A stretch of 64,000 bases of DNA from Deltaproteobacteria bacterium (lineage in GTDB: Bacteria > Desulfobacterota > Desulfomonilia > UBA1062), in NCBI GenBank assembly GCA_018434685.1, contig JAHDOV010000004.1:124001-188000 (forward strand), written 5' to 3'. The notes beneath the pieces were generated by a model. That model made no database searches. It saw nothing but the letters and a program-made list of their open reading frames with translations, and had not been told where the DNA came from. Positions 9,092 to 22,374 of the stretch are shown piece by piece (positions within the stretch are counted from its first letter, which is position 1; the number at the start of each line of letters is the position of its first letter). The position numbers and the translations under genes were made by a program.

Positions 9092-10523
9092 CTTCTATAT
9101 CCGATACCTTCTTGACCCGCTCGGTAACCTTCTCATAGGTCCGGCAGACCAGTTCCTGGGAAATGGGCGGCCCTTTCCGTTGAGACAGGAACCGCACCGC
9201 GGCATTATTGAGTTGACTCATATCGATCTTCCCGTTGTGCGCAATGATATCAGCGACATGTATGGTTACAGCCAGTGCCTTATCTTTTGCCTTGCCCGGG
9301 AGATGGTGCGAGACCAGGGCATCGACGATCCCCTCCGGAAGGTTCCATCGTTCGGCGATATATGCCCCCATTTCGGCGTGGGAAAGGCCCGAATCCTTTT
9401 CCTCCTGTGCAAGATCCTGCAGTGACGAAGGGGTGTCGATATCGCTGATATAATGCCCCCGCTGCAGGAAAACGATCTTGCCGAAATCATGGAGCAGCCC
9501 CACCGTATAGATCTTGTCCTTGGATTTATACCCGAGCAGCGGGCCCAACCACTGCGAGAGATGGGCCACGATGAGGCTGTGTTCCCACAGACGCTGCGCA
9601 TGGCAGGGAGAGATCGTTTCCAGGATCTTGTAGATGGCTATGGAAAAGGCAAGGTTTACGACCTCGTCATTACCGAGAATCACGATGGCATGCTCGACAG
9701 AATCAATCTGCCGGTGAAAGCCATAAAATGCTGAGTTCACCACTTTTAAAAGCCGAGATGTGAGCACCGGGTCCCGCTCGATGATCCTGGCCATCTTCGA
9801 GGCGGCCAGGAGCGGGTCGCGTGCCACGTCTATGATCTCCCGGGATATGGAGGGCAACGTGAAGAGGTGCTCGATATTGCGGAACTTCCTCAGGGTTTTC
9901 TTGCCCGTTTCCAGCTTGTGTGCGGTCTTTTCCCTGTACTGCCACTCTTCAAAAAGAACCGAGACATCCAGGCCTTCACACCCCCCGGCATTGTTCAGCG
10001 TGGAGCCGAGACCGTAGGGCAGGTAGTCTCTCACCCAGTGCTGCTCGGTATCGTTCATGTCGGCCATTATTCTTGAGAGTTCTTCGGGATGGGAGACCAG
10101 CGTGGAGAGAAACTGGTAGAACGAAGCGGAGATGAACCTGTTTTCAGGGTCCGGTTGTCTCTCCATGGCATTGGATTCATTGATCGTTTCCCACAGCCTC
10201 TTTGCCCAGGGCGATGTCCCCTTGACCCGGAGCCGTTCCATGGCCCCGAAAAAGAGTGTCTTAATATCTTTGCCGTCCTGGGGATAAACGGCTATGCCTT
10301 TGGGTATTGACAGGAAAAGCGTCGCGGCCTCGTCCGCTTCCATTCCGAAAAGGCCGATGATGAGATACTCCTGGTACTTGAGCGCCGTATCCACGTCTCT
10401 GGTGTATCCCAGTGCCCTGTCCGCATACTTCTCGGGGACCACGACAATGGACATGTTCCCGCCGAGAGAGCAGACCTTCTGCAGTTCGATAGTCAATGGC
10501 GCAAGTATATCCGTTTCCTTCAT
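9081..10523 (-). CDS. HDOD-domain signalling protein with unrecognised N-terminal region
   Basis: Residues 220-420 match the HDOD domain, a relative of HD phosphohydrolases found beside signalling genes: LPSIS, TSRLLKVVNSAFYGF, and an HD pair in GLLHDFGKIV. HDOD proteins usually lack full HD catalytic sites and act as regulatory scaffolds. The first 200 residues match no family I recognise; they are soluble, with a stretch near 180-190 carrying GGCEG. The gene runs divergently from moeA and overlaps the adenylate cyclase, so the two are probably one pathway. Confidence 0.8.
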   Translation of the reverse strand: MKETDILAPLTIELQKVCSLGGNMSIVVVPEKYADRALGYTRDVDTALKYQEYLIIGLFGMEADEAATLFLSIPKGIAVYPQDGKDIKTLFFGAMERLRVKGTSPWAKRLWETINESNAMERQPDPENRFISASFYQFLSTLVSHPEELSRIMADMNDTEQHWVRDYLPYGLGSTLNNAGGCEGLDVSVLFEEWQYREKTAHKLETGKKTLRKFRNIEHLFTLPSISREIIDVARDPLLAASKMARIIERDPVLTSRLLKVVNSAFYGFHRQIDSVEHAIVILGNDEVVNLAFSIAIYKILETISPCHAQRLWEHSLIVAHLSQWLGPLLGYKSKDKIYTVGLLHDFGKIVFLQRGHYISDIDTPSSLQDLAQEEKDSGLSHAEMGAYIAERWNLPEGIVDALVSHHLPGKAKDKALAVTIHVADIIAHNGKIDMSQLNNAAVRFLSQRKGPPISQELVCRTYEKVTERVKKVSDIEDGA

Positions 10524-10555
10524 GCTCTCCTATATCGACGAGCGGGCATAGAATC

Positions 10556-10584
10556 TTGACTTCCCCTTGCGGCTGCTCTAGGAT
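10556..10584 (+). promoter_or_regulatory. Sigma-70-like promoter for moeA
   Basis: TTGACT (10556-10561), 17-base spacer, TAGGAT (10579-10584), lying 30 bases before the moeA ATG in the divergent gap with the HDOD gene. Confidence 0.5.
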
Positions 10585-10614
10585 AACGTGATATTAAAAA
10601 AAGGATACGCCACT

Positions 10615-11817
10615 ATGATCTCAGTACATGAAGCCCGTGAACTCATCTTAGCCCGCATGGAACCTCTTCCTCCCCAAAAGGTGTACCTCGAGGAGGCCCT
10701 GGGAAGATATCTCGCCCAGGACATCGTCTCGGACAAGGATGTTCCGCCCTGGGACAACTCGGCCATGGACGGATACGCCGTCCAGTGTGCCGGTGTTACC
10801 GAGCAGGGGACCCGGCTGCGCATCGCCTATGAAATTCCGGCCGGATCGCTTCCCCAGGGGCCCTTTGAGAAGCATGAGGCCGTCAAGATAATGACCGGAG
10901 CACCGCTGCCCCCGGGCGCCGATGCCGTGATCAAGAGAGAAGACACCCAGGAGCGTGAAGGAGAGGTCATCATCGACAAGGTGCCGAAGGTGCACCAGCA
11001 TATCCGCTTTTCCGGTGAGGACATTCAAACAGGGGATACGATCCTGCTGCGCGGTTCTCTCATCGGCCCTGCACAGATAGGCGTGCTCGCATCGTTGAGA
11101 CGCGTGCTGGTCCCGTGTCACCAGCGGCCTGTCGTTGCGATCCTGGCAACAGGGGACGAGATCGCAGATCTCGATGAAGAACTCACCCCGGAAAAGATTT
11201 CCTCCTCGAATTCCTATACCCTGATCAGCCTCGTGCGGGCTGCCGGGGCAATCCCGCTCTACCTGGGAATTGCACGGGATACGAGAGACGACCTGGTAAG
11301 CAAACTCTCCATGGCGAAAAAGGCCGATCTTATCCTGACCTCAGGTGGCGTTTCCATGGGCGACTATGACATGGTCAAAGAGGTCATGGGTGATACCGGC
11401 AATGCCATGGAATTCTGGAAGGTGGAAATGAAACCCGGCAGGCCCCTGGCCTTCGGTTCCATCGGCTCCATACCGGCCATAGGCCTTCCCGGCTATCCGG
11501 TATCCACTATGACCTCCTTCTATCAATTCGCCAGGCCTGCCATCCTAAAACTCATGGGGGCAACAAACCTGCTCCTGCCACCCATCCGCGTCAAGGCTGC
11601 AACAGAGGTGAAAAGCGCAGGTGACCGGCCCAACTACATACGTGGGCTGATTGAGCGACAGGGTACGGAGCTCACGGTAAAACCCACAGGCCCCCAGGGA
11701 TCGGGTATCCTCACCTCCATGGCCCAGGGAAACTGCTTTATGGTTATCCCCAAGGGTACAACCCTTATAAGGGAAGGAGAGATTATCGATTGCGAGATCT
11801 TTTCCGGATCGTGGTAA
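10615..11817 (+). CDS. moeA: Molybdopterin molybdenumtransferase MoeA
   Basis: Inserts molybdate (or tungstate) into adenylylated molybdopterin, the last step of molybdenum cofactor synthesis. Diagnostic PPWDNSAMDGYAV lies at 44-56; KIMTGAPLP, ATGDEI, SGGVSMGDYD and LPGYPVS follow in order. The ATG at 10615 has AAAGGA upstream; a GTG 27 bases earlier is possible but has no ribosome site. The 400-residue length is normal. No other moa or mob gene is nearby. Anaerobes often carry several MoeA paralogues for Mo and W, and the sequence does not show which this is. Confidence 0.93.
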   Translation: MISVHEARELILARMEPLPPQKVYLEEALGRYLAQDIVSDKDVPPWDNSAMDGYAVQCAGVTEQGTRLRIAYEIPAGSLPQGPFEKHEAVKIMTGAPLPPGADAVIKREDTQEREGEVIIDKVPKVHQHIRFSGEDIQTGDTILLRGSLIGPAQIGVLASLRRVLVPCHQRPVVAILATGDEIADLDEELTPEKISSSNSYTLISLVRAAGAIPLYLGIARDTRDDLVSKLSMAKKADLILTSGGVSMGDYDMVKEVMGDTGNAMEFWKVEMKPGRPLAFGSIGSIPAIGLPGYPVSTMTSFYQFARPAILKLMGATNLLLPPIRVKAATEVKSAGDRPNYIRGLIERQGTELTVKPTGPQGSGILTSMAQGNCFMVIPKGTTLIREGEIIDCEIFSGSW

Positions 11818-11850
11818 CACCAAGATATTCAGCAGGTAACACACATGATA

Positions 11851-11905
11851 AAAGTAAGCCCAGTCCGAGGCGCACGGGATATTTATGCGCAGGGGCTTAT
11901 TTTCC
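11851..11905 (+). terminator. Nested-stem terminator after moeA
   Basis: An 11-bp outer stem (11851-11861 with 11893-11903, one G-U pair) encloses an inner 5-bp stem (GCGCA 11870-11874, TGCGC 11886-11890). The outer 3' arm ends in TTATTTTCC. It lies 34 bases past the moeA stop and immediately before the dksA promoter. The U-tract is imperfect, so the call is moderate. Confidence 0.5.
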
Positions 11906-11908
11906 TTG

Positions 11909-11936
11909 TTGACATGAGAATTTTTATCAGTATAAG
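11909..11936 (+). promoter_or_regulatory. Promoter for dksA-purL-purQ
   Basis: Perfect TTGACA (11909-11914), 16-base spacer, TATAAG (11931-11936). The dksA ATG follows at 11970 with GGAGG seven bases ahead of it. No purine-repressor-like palindrome stands out in the interval. Confidence 0.65.
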
Positions 11937-11969
11937 TACCGTACTTTTAAAGAGATAACGGAGGACGGA

Positions 11970-12356
11970 ATGCTGAGAAAAAATGAACTCCTTGAAATCA
12001 GGGATCTCTTGATGGAGATGAAAAGAGAAATTCTTCAGAATCTTGAAGAAAGGATCAAATCAAACGACATGTCCGAGCAGAGAGAGATCGGCGATATTTT
12101 CGATGATGCCGATCTGGAGCAGTCACGGGAGTTCAACCTGCTGCTCAGCACACGGGAACGTCAAAAAATCGATCAGATCGAAACCGCCCTTTCCAAAATC
12201 GATTCCGGGGAATACGGCAATTGTGAAGACTGTGGAGAGACTATCCCGGTTGGAAGACTCAAGGCCATGCCCTTTGCCACGTTATGCGTAAAGTGCAAAT
12301 CCGAACGCGAGAGCATAGAAGGACATACCACTGTGTATCTCGAAGAAAAGGGGTGA
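11970..12356 (+). CDS. dksA: DksA family RNA polymerase-binding regulator
   Basis: DksA enters the secondary channel of RNA polymerase and, with ppGpp, adjusts transcription of stable RNA and biosynthetic operons. The 128 residues comprise a long helical hairpin (1-80) whose tip keeps the DxxDxA motif (D42, D45, A47) needed for function in E. coli, and a four-cysteine zinc finger (C85, C88, C106, C109). It is therefore more DksA-like than TraR-like. Unusually it stands first in an operon with purL, four bases upstream, linking a ppGpp cofactor to purine synthesis. Confidence 0.9.
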   Translation: MLRKNELLEIRDLLMEMKREILQNLEERIKSNDMSEQREIGDIFDDADLEQSREFNLLLSTRERQKIDQIETALSKIDSGEYGNCEDCGETIPVGRLKAMPFATLCVKCKSERESIEGHTTVYLEEKG

Positions 12357-12360
12357 TTCC

Positions 12361-15309
12361 ATGCCCTACCGTCTTGAGGTGGGATTAAAGCCCGGCCTCT
12401 TCGATGCACGGGGAGAGAGGACAAAGCGCCAGATACTCCACGCGTTCCCCAACCTCCCTGCAGACCTCCAGATTGTGAGCCTCGATGTCTACACTATCGA
12501 GGCGGATGATTTCCCTTACGAGTTGCTCTCCGAGGCCTTCTGCGACCCGGTTATCCAGAACATGACGATAAACGAGCCGTTGACCCTCGATTTCGACTGG
12601 TATATTGAAATCGGGTTCAAGCCCGGGGTTACCGATAACGTCGGTCACAGCGCCGGGTATGCACTCCGGCTCATCACGGGCCGGGATCACCCCGTGTATT
12701 CTGCACGGGCCTACCTCATAAGGGGTACTCTGACCCGCGCGGCGGCAACGGCCATCGCAGAGGAATGCCTGGCAAACGGCCTCATTCAGTACTCCAGGAT
12801 CATCGATCCCCAGGAACTATCTGCCATCAAACCCTACATCCCGGTCGTGAGCCTTGACAGCACCCCCCGGGTGGAAGACCTCTCACTCGAACTCTCTAAC
12901 AGTATCCTTGCCCAGCTGTCCCAGGAGAGAACCCTGGCGCTGACCGTCGATGAGCTCAAGACCATTTCAGCCTATTTGCGGGACCCTGCTATACAGCAGC
13001 ACCGCTCGACCGTGGGACTCGGTGCAAAGATTACAGATGTCGAGCTCGAGTGTCTCGCACAGACGTGGTCGGAACACTGCAAGCACAAGATCTTCAATGC
13101 CGAGATCGACTACGAAGAAAACGGCTCTCACGAGAAGATCGTATCGCTGTTCAAGTCCTATATTCAGAAATCCACCGCAGAGATACGGGAAAAAGCCGGT
13201 GATGACGATCTCTGTGTAAGCGTCTTCACCGACAATGCCGGAGTTATCCGGTTCAATGACGAGTACAACCTCGTCTTCAAGGTGGAGACCCACAACTCTC
13301 CCTCGGCCCTCGATCCCTACGGCGGGGCCCTGACCGGGATCGTCGGGGTCAACAGGGATCCTTTCGGGACCGGGATCGGCTCAAAGCTCATATTCAACAC
13401 CGATGTGTTCTGCTTTGCTGATCCGTATTTCAGCGAGAAGCTACCTCCTAAGATCCTCCACCCCATACGGATATTCGAGGGGGTACGCGAAGGGGTCGAA
13501 CACGGCGGCAACAAGTCCGGGATACCAACGGTGAACGGCTGTATCGTCTTCGACAACCGCTACCTGGGAAAGCCGCTGGTCTACTGCGGAACCGCGGGAA
13601 TCATGCCCGCCATCATCAACGGCAAACCTTCCCATGAAAAAACAATCCTCCCCGGAGACCTCATCGTCATGTCCGGCGGGAGAATCGGCAAGGACGGTAT
13701 CCACGGAGCGACCTTCTCCTCCGAGGAATTCCACGAGGCATCGCCCACCTCTGCCGTACAGATCGGCGATCCCATCACCCAGAAGAAGCTCACGGACTTT
13801 CTCCTTCGGGCCAGGGACAAGGACCTCTACCGTGCCATTACCGACAACGGGGCAGGAGGCTTGTCCTCATCGGTAGGCGAAATGGCCCAGCTATCCGGCG
13901 GTTGCAGGATAGAGCTCGACAAACCTCCGTTGAAGTATCAGGGTTTGAGCCCCTGGGAGATCCTCCTTTCAGAGGCCCAGGAACGCATGACCCTTGCCGT
14001 ACCTTCAGAGCGCATCGAGGAATTCGTAGAACTCTCCAGGCAGATGGACGTCGAGTCCACGGTTATCGGAGAGTTCACCGATACCGGGTATTTCCACTGC
14101 ACCTACGGGGAGTCCACCGTGGCATACCTCGGGCTCGATTTTCTCCATGCAGGGCTTGCACCCATGAGGCTGAGCGCGCGGTGGGAGGATATATCACAGC
14201 CCGACCCGCCCACGCCGGTTCCCGACGATCACAACACCATGCTCGCCCGGTTGCTCGCCCGGCTCAATATCTGTTCCAAAGAATATGTCATCCGGCAGTA
14301 TGATCACGAGGTACAGGGCGGATCGGTCATCAAGCCTCTGGTGGGGGTCTCCTGTGATGGGCCATCCGACGCGGCGGTCATCCGTCCCCTCCTGGATTCC
14401 GCACAGGGCGTTGTCGTATCCAACGGTATCATCCCCCGCTACTCCGATATTGACACCTATCACATGACGGCCTGCGCCCTTGACGAGGCCCTGAGAAATT
14501 ATATCTGCGTAGGCGGAGACCCGGAGCACTGGGCGTGTCTCGATAACTTCTGCTGGTGCGATCCGGTTACGAGCGAAAAGAATCCCGACGGCGCCTATAA
14601 ACTCGCCCAGCTCGTGAGGGCAAACAAGGCGCTGTATTTCTATACCAAGGCCTACAACTGCCCTTTGATCTCTGGCAAGGACAGCATGAAGAACGACTAC
14701 GTCGGCCCGGATACCAAGATATCCATCCCGCCCACCATCCTCGTTTCGGTTATCGGAAGGATGGATGATGTAACCAAGGCGGTCTCCATGGATATCAAAA
14801 AGCCCGGGAGCCATCTGTACCTGCTCGGCATCACCAAGAAAGAGCTCGGCGCCAGCGAATACTTCGCAGAGCACGGCATCGTGGGCTCGAGCATACCAAA
14901 GGTGGATGCGGATACGGCGATGATGCGCTACCAGAAGCTCCATACTGCCATCATGGACAGCCGGGTGAAGGCAGCCCACGATATGTCCGACGGCGGACTG
15001 GCCGTAAGTCTCGCAGAGATGGCCTTTGCCGGCGGCTGTGGCATCCGGATAGAGCTCGGTGCCGTCCAGACCGAAGGCTCTCTCCTTGACACGGAAATCC
15101 TCTATTCGGAATCACCCAGCAGGATCGTCATAGAGGTCTCAAAGGAACACGCCGCCGACATCGAACGTCTCTTTGGCGGAGATGCCCGGCGTATCGGCGA
15201 AACCACAACGGACAAGAACATGGTCGTTTTCGGTCAGGATGCCACTATCCTGATCGATCAGGACCTGGATACCCTCATGAAGGCGTGGAAGGAACCCCTG
15301 GACTTATAA
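12361..15309 (+). CDS. purL: Phosphoribosylformylglycinamidine synthase, PurS-PurL fusion
   Basis: Converts FGAR to FGAM with ATP and ammonia in purine synthesis. Most Gram-positives use separate PurS, PurL and PurQ, while E. coli uses one 1,295-residue chain. This 982-residue protein starts with two PurS-like segments (about 1-80 and 82-155, each containing GLKPG or GFKPG) joined to a small-type PurL with the conserved VETHNSPSALDPYGGA segment near residue 310. The glutaminase domain is absent and is supplied by purQ directly downstream. The start has AAAGGGGTG upstream. The fusion is an intermediate architecture also known from related bacteria. Confidence 0.92.
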   Translation: MPYRLEVGLKPGLFDARGERTKRQILHAFPNLPADLQIVSLDVYTIEADDFPYELLSEAFCDPVIQNMTINEPLTLDFDWYIEIGFKPGVTDNVGHSAGYALRLITGRDHPVYSARAYLIRGTLTRAAATAIAEECLANGLIQYSRIIDPQELSAIKPYIPVVSLDSTPRVEDLSLELSNSILAQLSQERTLALTVDELKTISAYLRDPAIQQHRSTVGLGAKITDVELECLAQTWSEHCKHKIFNAEIDYEENGSHEKIVSLFKSYIQKSTAEIREKAGDDDLCVSVFTDNAGVIRFNDEYNLVFKVETHNSPSALDPYGGALTGIVGVNRDPFGTGIGSKLIFNTDVFCFADPYFSEKLPPKILHPIRIFEGVREGVEHGGNKSGIPTVNGCIVFDNRYLGKPLVYCGTAGIMPAIINGKPSHEKTILPGDLIVMSGGRIGKDGIHGATFSSEEFHEASPTSAVQIGDPITQKKLTDFLLRARDKDLYRAITDNGAGGLSSSVGEMAQLSGGCRIELDKPPLKYQGLSPWEILLSEAQERMTLAVPSERIEEFVELSRQMDVESTVIGEFTDTGYFHCTYGESTVAYLGLDFLHAGLAPMRLSARWEDISQPDPPTPVPDDHNTMLARLLARLNICSKEYVIRQYDHEVQGGSVIKPLVGVSCDGPSDAAVIRPLLDSAQGVVVSNGIIPRYSDIDTYHMTACALDEALRNYICVGGDPEHWACLDNFCWCDPVTSEKNPDGAYKLAQLVRANKALYFYTKAYNCPLISGKDSMKNDYVGPDTKISIPPTILVSVIGRMDDVTKAVSMDIKKPGSHLYLLGITKKELGASEYFAEHGIVGSSIPKVDADTAMMRYQKLHTAIMDSRVKAAHDMSDGGLAVSLAEMAFAGGCGIRIELGAVQTEGSLLDTEILYSESPSRIVIEVSKEHAADIERLFGGDARRIGETTTDKNMVVFGQDATILIDQDLDTLMKAWKEPLDL

Positions 15310-15310
15310 G

Positions 15311-16123
15311 ATGGCACAGGTAAGAGCGCTGGTCATTACAGGATACGGAACGAACTGTGAAATGGAAATGGCGTATGCCTGCAGGCGTGCAGGTGCTATG
15401 TGCGATATCGTACATATCAGCGATATAATCAGCGGTACCTATGCCATAAGCGATTACCACTTCCTGAATCTGGCCGGGGGTTTTCTTGACGGCGACGACC
15501 TCGGATCTGCCCAGGTGGAAAGTGTCCGCCTCAAGCATGCCAGAATCAAAAACACAGGCAAGACCCTCTTTGAGGAACTCCTTTCGTTCATAGAAAAGGG
15601 GATGCTCATCCTGGGTGTGTGCAACGGTTTTCAGGCGCTGGTGAAAACCGGCCTCCTCCCGGGAAACCCCTTCGGCAGGAGGAGGGTATCGCTCACCTTC
15701 AATGACTCGGCAAAGTTCGAGGACCGGTGGGTCCGGCTGAGCATCAATGAGAACTCCCCATGTATCTTCACCCGTACAATGGATCATATCTTCCTTCCCG
15801 TGCGTCATGGTGAAGGGAAATTTGTCTGTGACGGCCCGGAGACGCTCGAGGAGATACAAGCCATGAACCTCGATGCTCTCTACTACGCCGACAAGGCCTA
15901 CATGCCCACCATGGAGTACCCCGAAAACCCCAATGGCTCCGTCCAGGCCATTGCCGGCATCTGCGACAACACCGGCCGGATATTCGGACTGATGCCCCAC
16001 CCCGAGGCCTTTGCCCATGCAACGAACCATCCCTCATGGACTCGCATGGAGACGCTCCCCACCCAGGGAGAAGGAATGGTTTTTTTCGACAACGCCGTGA
16101 AATTCCTCCGGGGCATCCTCTAA
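15311..16123 (+). CDS. purQ: Phosphoribosylformylglycinamidine synthase, glutaminase subunit
   Basis: Class I glutamine amidotransferase that feeds ammonia to PurL. The nucleophile is C104 in GVCNGFQ; the catalytic His and Glu are in MPHPEAF near the C-terminus. At 270 residues it resembles the longer PurQ form. It starts one base after the purL stop, so expression is coupled and subunits should be balanced. Confidence 0.95.
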   Translation: MAQVRALVITGYGTNCEMEMAYACRRAGAMCDIVHISDIISGTYAISDYHFLNLAGGFLDGDDLGSAQVESVRLKHARIKNTGKTLFEELLSFIEKGMLILGVCNGFQALVKTGLLPGNPFGRRRVSLTFNDSAKFEDRWVRLSINENSPCIFTRTMDHIFLPVRHGEGKFVCDGPETLEEIQAMNLDALYYADKAYMPTMEYPENPNGSVQAIAGICDNTGRIFGLMPHPEAFAHATNHPSWTRMETLPTQGEGMVFFDNAVKFLRGIL

Positions 16124-16180
16124 GAGAAACCGGGTTATACGCCCCAGTTCCCTTGTAACTCCTGCTTGATGACCAGGCAC

Positions 16181-16207
16181 AAAAAAAGGGCCCTCTTGAG
16201 GGCCCTT
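16181..16207 (-). terminator. Rho-independent terminator of gyrA
   Basis: A perfect 10-bp hairpin (AAGGGCCCTC, TT loop region, GAGGGCCCTT; 16186-16207) is followed on the minus strand by seven U. It lies 34 bases past the gyrA stop. Read on the plus strand there is no U-tract, so it does not serve purQ. Confidence 0.88.
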
Positions 16208-16240
16208 GGTACAGCAAGATTAGAGGACTATGAGCGCTGA

Positions 16241-18667
16241 TTAATCCTGGGGCTCATCTTCCACATATTTCGTGAAGTCCATGATCTTGTCTTCATCTTT
16301 CATCCGTATCGCTTTTACCCCCTGGGCTGATCTCGTCCGGGTAGTCCTGATCTGGGAGACGGGCATGCGGATAATCTGTCCGGATGTCGATATGATCATG
16401 AGTTCATCGGTCTTCTGCACGACCCTGATCCCGACGAGATTTCCCGTCTTCGGCGTAATGTGTACGGTGTATACCCCTTTGCCGGCCCGGTTCTGCACCG
16501 GGTACTTGGTTACGATGGTCTTCTTTCCATAACCGAATTCCGTAAAATTGATCACGAGCTCTTCATCGGATTCGATCACATCCATTCCCACCACGACATC
16601 GTTATGATCCAGCTTTATGGCATGGACCCCCTGTGCCTGCCTGCCCATGATCCGGGCCTGTTCTTCGGGGAACACGATCGACTTCCCAAACCGGGAAGCT
16701 ACGATAATCCGGGCGTTGCCCGTGGTCAGCCGTGCGGAGATGACCTCATCCTCGGGTTCCAGGGTGCAGGCAATGATGCCCGTCCTCATGATGTTGCTGA
16801 AATTCTTCAGTTTCACCCGTTTGATATTGGCCTTTGCCGTAACCATCACCACATTTGCATCCATCGTGATATCGGATGCCACCAGGATGGCGCAGATCCG
16901 TTCCTCTTTCTGCATCGGCCGGATATTCACGATGGGTATCCCCTTGAGGGCACGGTCTCTTTCTGGAATCTCGTACACCTTGGTGTGATACACCCTGCCT
17001 TTATTGGTAAAATACAGGATGGAGGCATGGTTGGAGGCGATAAAGATGTGCTCGATGAAATCATCCTCTTTTGATGCACCTCCCTTAACGCCGACGCCTC
17101 CTCTTTTCTGTGTCCTGTACTTATCGAGCTCGGTACGCTTCACGTACCCTTTTCTCGAGATGGTAACCACCATCTTTTCATCCGGGATGAGGTCCTCAAG
17201 ATGAAAATCTCCGGCAGAGCTTTTCACGATAGAGGTCTTGCGGTCATCTGAATATTTCTCCCGGATCTCTTCCAGTTCGCCTCGAATTACCGCGAGCAGC
17301 TCGTTCCTGTCGGAAAGGATCTTCTCGAGCCTTGATATGTCTTTCAGCAACGCAGTATATTCATCGGTAAGCTTGTCTCTCTCGAGCCCTGTCAGCCTCT
17401 GGAGCCTCATGTCCAGGATTGCCTGGGCCTGGATTTCGGTGAATGAAAAGCGCTCCATGAGGTTGTCACGCGCCTGCAGGGGAGTGGGCGAGGCCTTGAT
17501 GAGGGCAACTATTTCATCTATATTTTCAAGGGCTTTAAGAAGTGCCTCGAGTATGTGAAGCCGGGCTTTCGCCTTCTTCAGCTCAAAGATGCTCCTGCGG
17601 GTAACAACCTCTTCGCGAAAATCGAGGAAGGCATGCAGCAGCTCCAGCAGGCCCATAACCCGCGGGCTTCCGTTGTGGATGGCGAGCATGTTCATGGAAA
17701 AGGAGGTCTGCATGTTGGTAAGCTTGTAGAGCTGGTTTTCGACAACCTCCGGTTGAGCGCCCTTTTTCAGCTCGATCACGATACGCATACCGTCTTTGTC
17801 GGACTCATCACGGATATTTGAGATCCCCTCGATCTTCTTATCCTGCGCCAGGGTGGCAATCCTCGCCACAAGATCGGCCTTGTTCACGGTATAGGGGATC
17901 TCCGTAACGATGAGGCGATCACGGTTGTGCTCCTGCTCGACAGCCGTCTTACCCCGAATCGTGATGATGCCTCTACCGGTTGAATAGGACTTCTCAATCT
18001 CACCGCCGGAAAAAACGATGCCGCCGGTGGGAAAGTCCGGACCGGGGATTATCTGCATGATCTCCGCGAGGCCAATGTGCTGGTCATCGATGATGGCGAT
18101 CAGCGCGGAAACGATCTCATTGAGATTATGCGGGGGTATGCTCGTGGCCATCCCCACAGCTATGCCGGAAGAACCGTTGAGCAGCAGGCCCGGGATGCGG
18201 GCGGGTAAGACGTCCGGCTCCTGGAGTGATTCATCGTAGTTGGGATGAAAATCAACGGTTTCCTTGTCTATATCCGCGAGCATTTCCTCGGCGATCCGCG
18301 ACATCCTGATCTCGGTGTATCTCATTGCTGCAGCCGAATCGCCGTCTATGGATCCGAAGTTACCCTGTCCGTCAACCATGGGATAGCGCAGCGAAAACGG
18401 CTGTGCCATGCGCACGATTGCATCGTAAACAGCCGTATCTCCGTGCGGGTGGTATTTACCGATGACATCGCCCACGATGCGGGCAGATTTTTTGTAGGGC
18501 TTGTTGTGGGTGTTGCTCAGATCGTTCATGGCGAAAAGAATCCTGCGATGAACCGGCTTGAGACCATCCCTCACATCGGGTATTGCCCGTCCGATAATGA
18601 CGCTCATGGAATAATCGATATATGAGCGCCTCATTTCCTGATCAATTGCAACTGGTGTCGTATTCAT
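16241..18667 (-). CDS. gyrA: DNA gyrase subunit A
   Basis: Breakage-reunion subunit of the type II topoisomerase that adds negative supercoils. The 808 residues include catalytic Tyr117 in AMRYTEI, and a GyrA-box-like QKRGGVG ahead of the C-terminal beta-pinwheel, supporting gyrase rather than topoisomerase IV ParC. In the quinolone-resistance region the residue equivalent to E. coli Ser83 is Thr78 and the Asp87 equivalent is D82. It follows gyrB by 23 bases. The operon order dnaN-gyrB-gyrA is typical of origin regions. Confidence 0.97.
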   Translation of the reverse strand: MNTTPVAIDQEMRRSYIDYSMSVIIGRAIPDVRDGLKPVHRRILFAMNDLSNTHNKPYKKSARIVGDVIGKYHPHGDTAVYDAIVRMAQPFSLRYPMVDGQGNFGSIDGDSAAAMRYTEIRMSRIAEEMLADIDKETVDFHPNYDESLQEPDVLPARIPGLLLNGSSGIAVGMATSIPPHNLNEIVSALIAIIDDQHIGLAEIMQIIPGPDFPTGGIVFSGGEIEKSYSTGRGIITIRGKTAVEQEHNRDRLIVTEIPYTVNKADLVARIATLAQDKKIEGISNIRDESDKDGMRIVIELKKGAQPEVVENQLYKLTNMQTSFSMNMLAIHNGSPRVMGLLELLHAFLDFREEVVTRRSIFELKKAKARLHILEALLKALENIDEIVALIKASPTPLQARDNLMERFSFTEIQAQAILDMRLQRLTGLERDKLTDEYTALLKDISRLEKILSDRNELLAVIRGELEEIREKYSDDRKTSIVKSSAGDFHLEDLIPDEKMVVTISRKGYVKRTELDKYRTQKRGGVGVKGGASKEDDFIEHIFIASNHASILYFTNKGRVYHTKVYEIPERDRALKGIPIVNIRPMQKEERICAILVASDITMDANVVMVTAKANIKRVKLKNFSNIMRTGIIACTLEPEDEVISARLTTGNARIIVASRFGKSIVFPEEQARIMGRQAQGVHAIKLDHNDVVVGMDVIESDEELVINFTEFGYGKKTIVTKYPVQNRAGKGVYTVHITPKTGNLVGIRVVQKTDELMIISTSGQIIRMPVSQIRTTRTRSAQGVKAIRMKDEDKIMDFTKYVEDEPQD

Positions 18668-18690
18668 GAACTTTCCTCGATTTGTGTCTG

Positions 18691-22207
<3,517 letters not shown>

Positions 22208-22374
22208 TTCTTTCTCCCTATTTAAAAACTATAGTTATAGTCGATGTAAAATTGTTTATATCTCACCTATTCCATTGTTTTTCATGAAATAATGCAGTGC
22301 ACAACCAGGTAGATAACTTATCGACATCTCCACCAAGAGGCATCGCCCTGTTGATATGTCGATAACCCCCGGCC
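22208..22374. other. dnaN-parB gap with two inverted DnaA-box-like sites (possible origin element)
   Basis: Two identical TTATCGACA nonamers face each other (22318-22326 plus strand; 22357-22365 minus strand), each one base from the TTATCCACA consensus. The left half is AT-rich and contains the palindrome ACTATA-GT-TATAGT at 22228-22241. Such a cluster beside dnaN fits an origin element or a DnaA-regulated dnaN promoter. Two boxes are few for a full oriC, so the assignment stays tentative. Confidence 0.4.
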
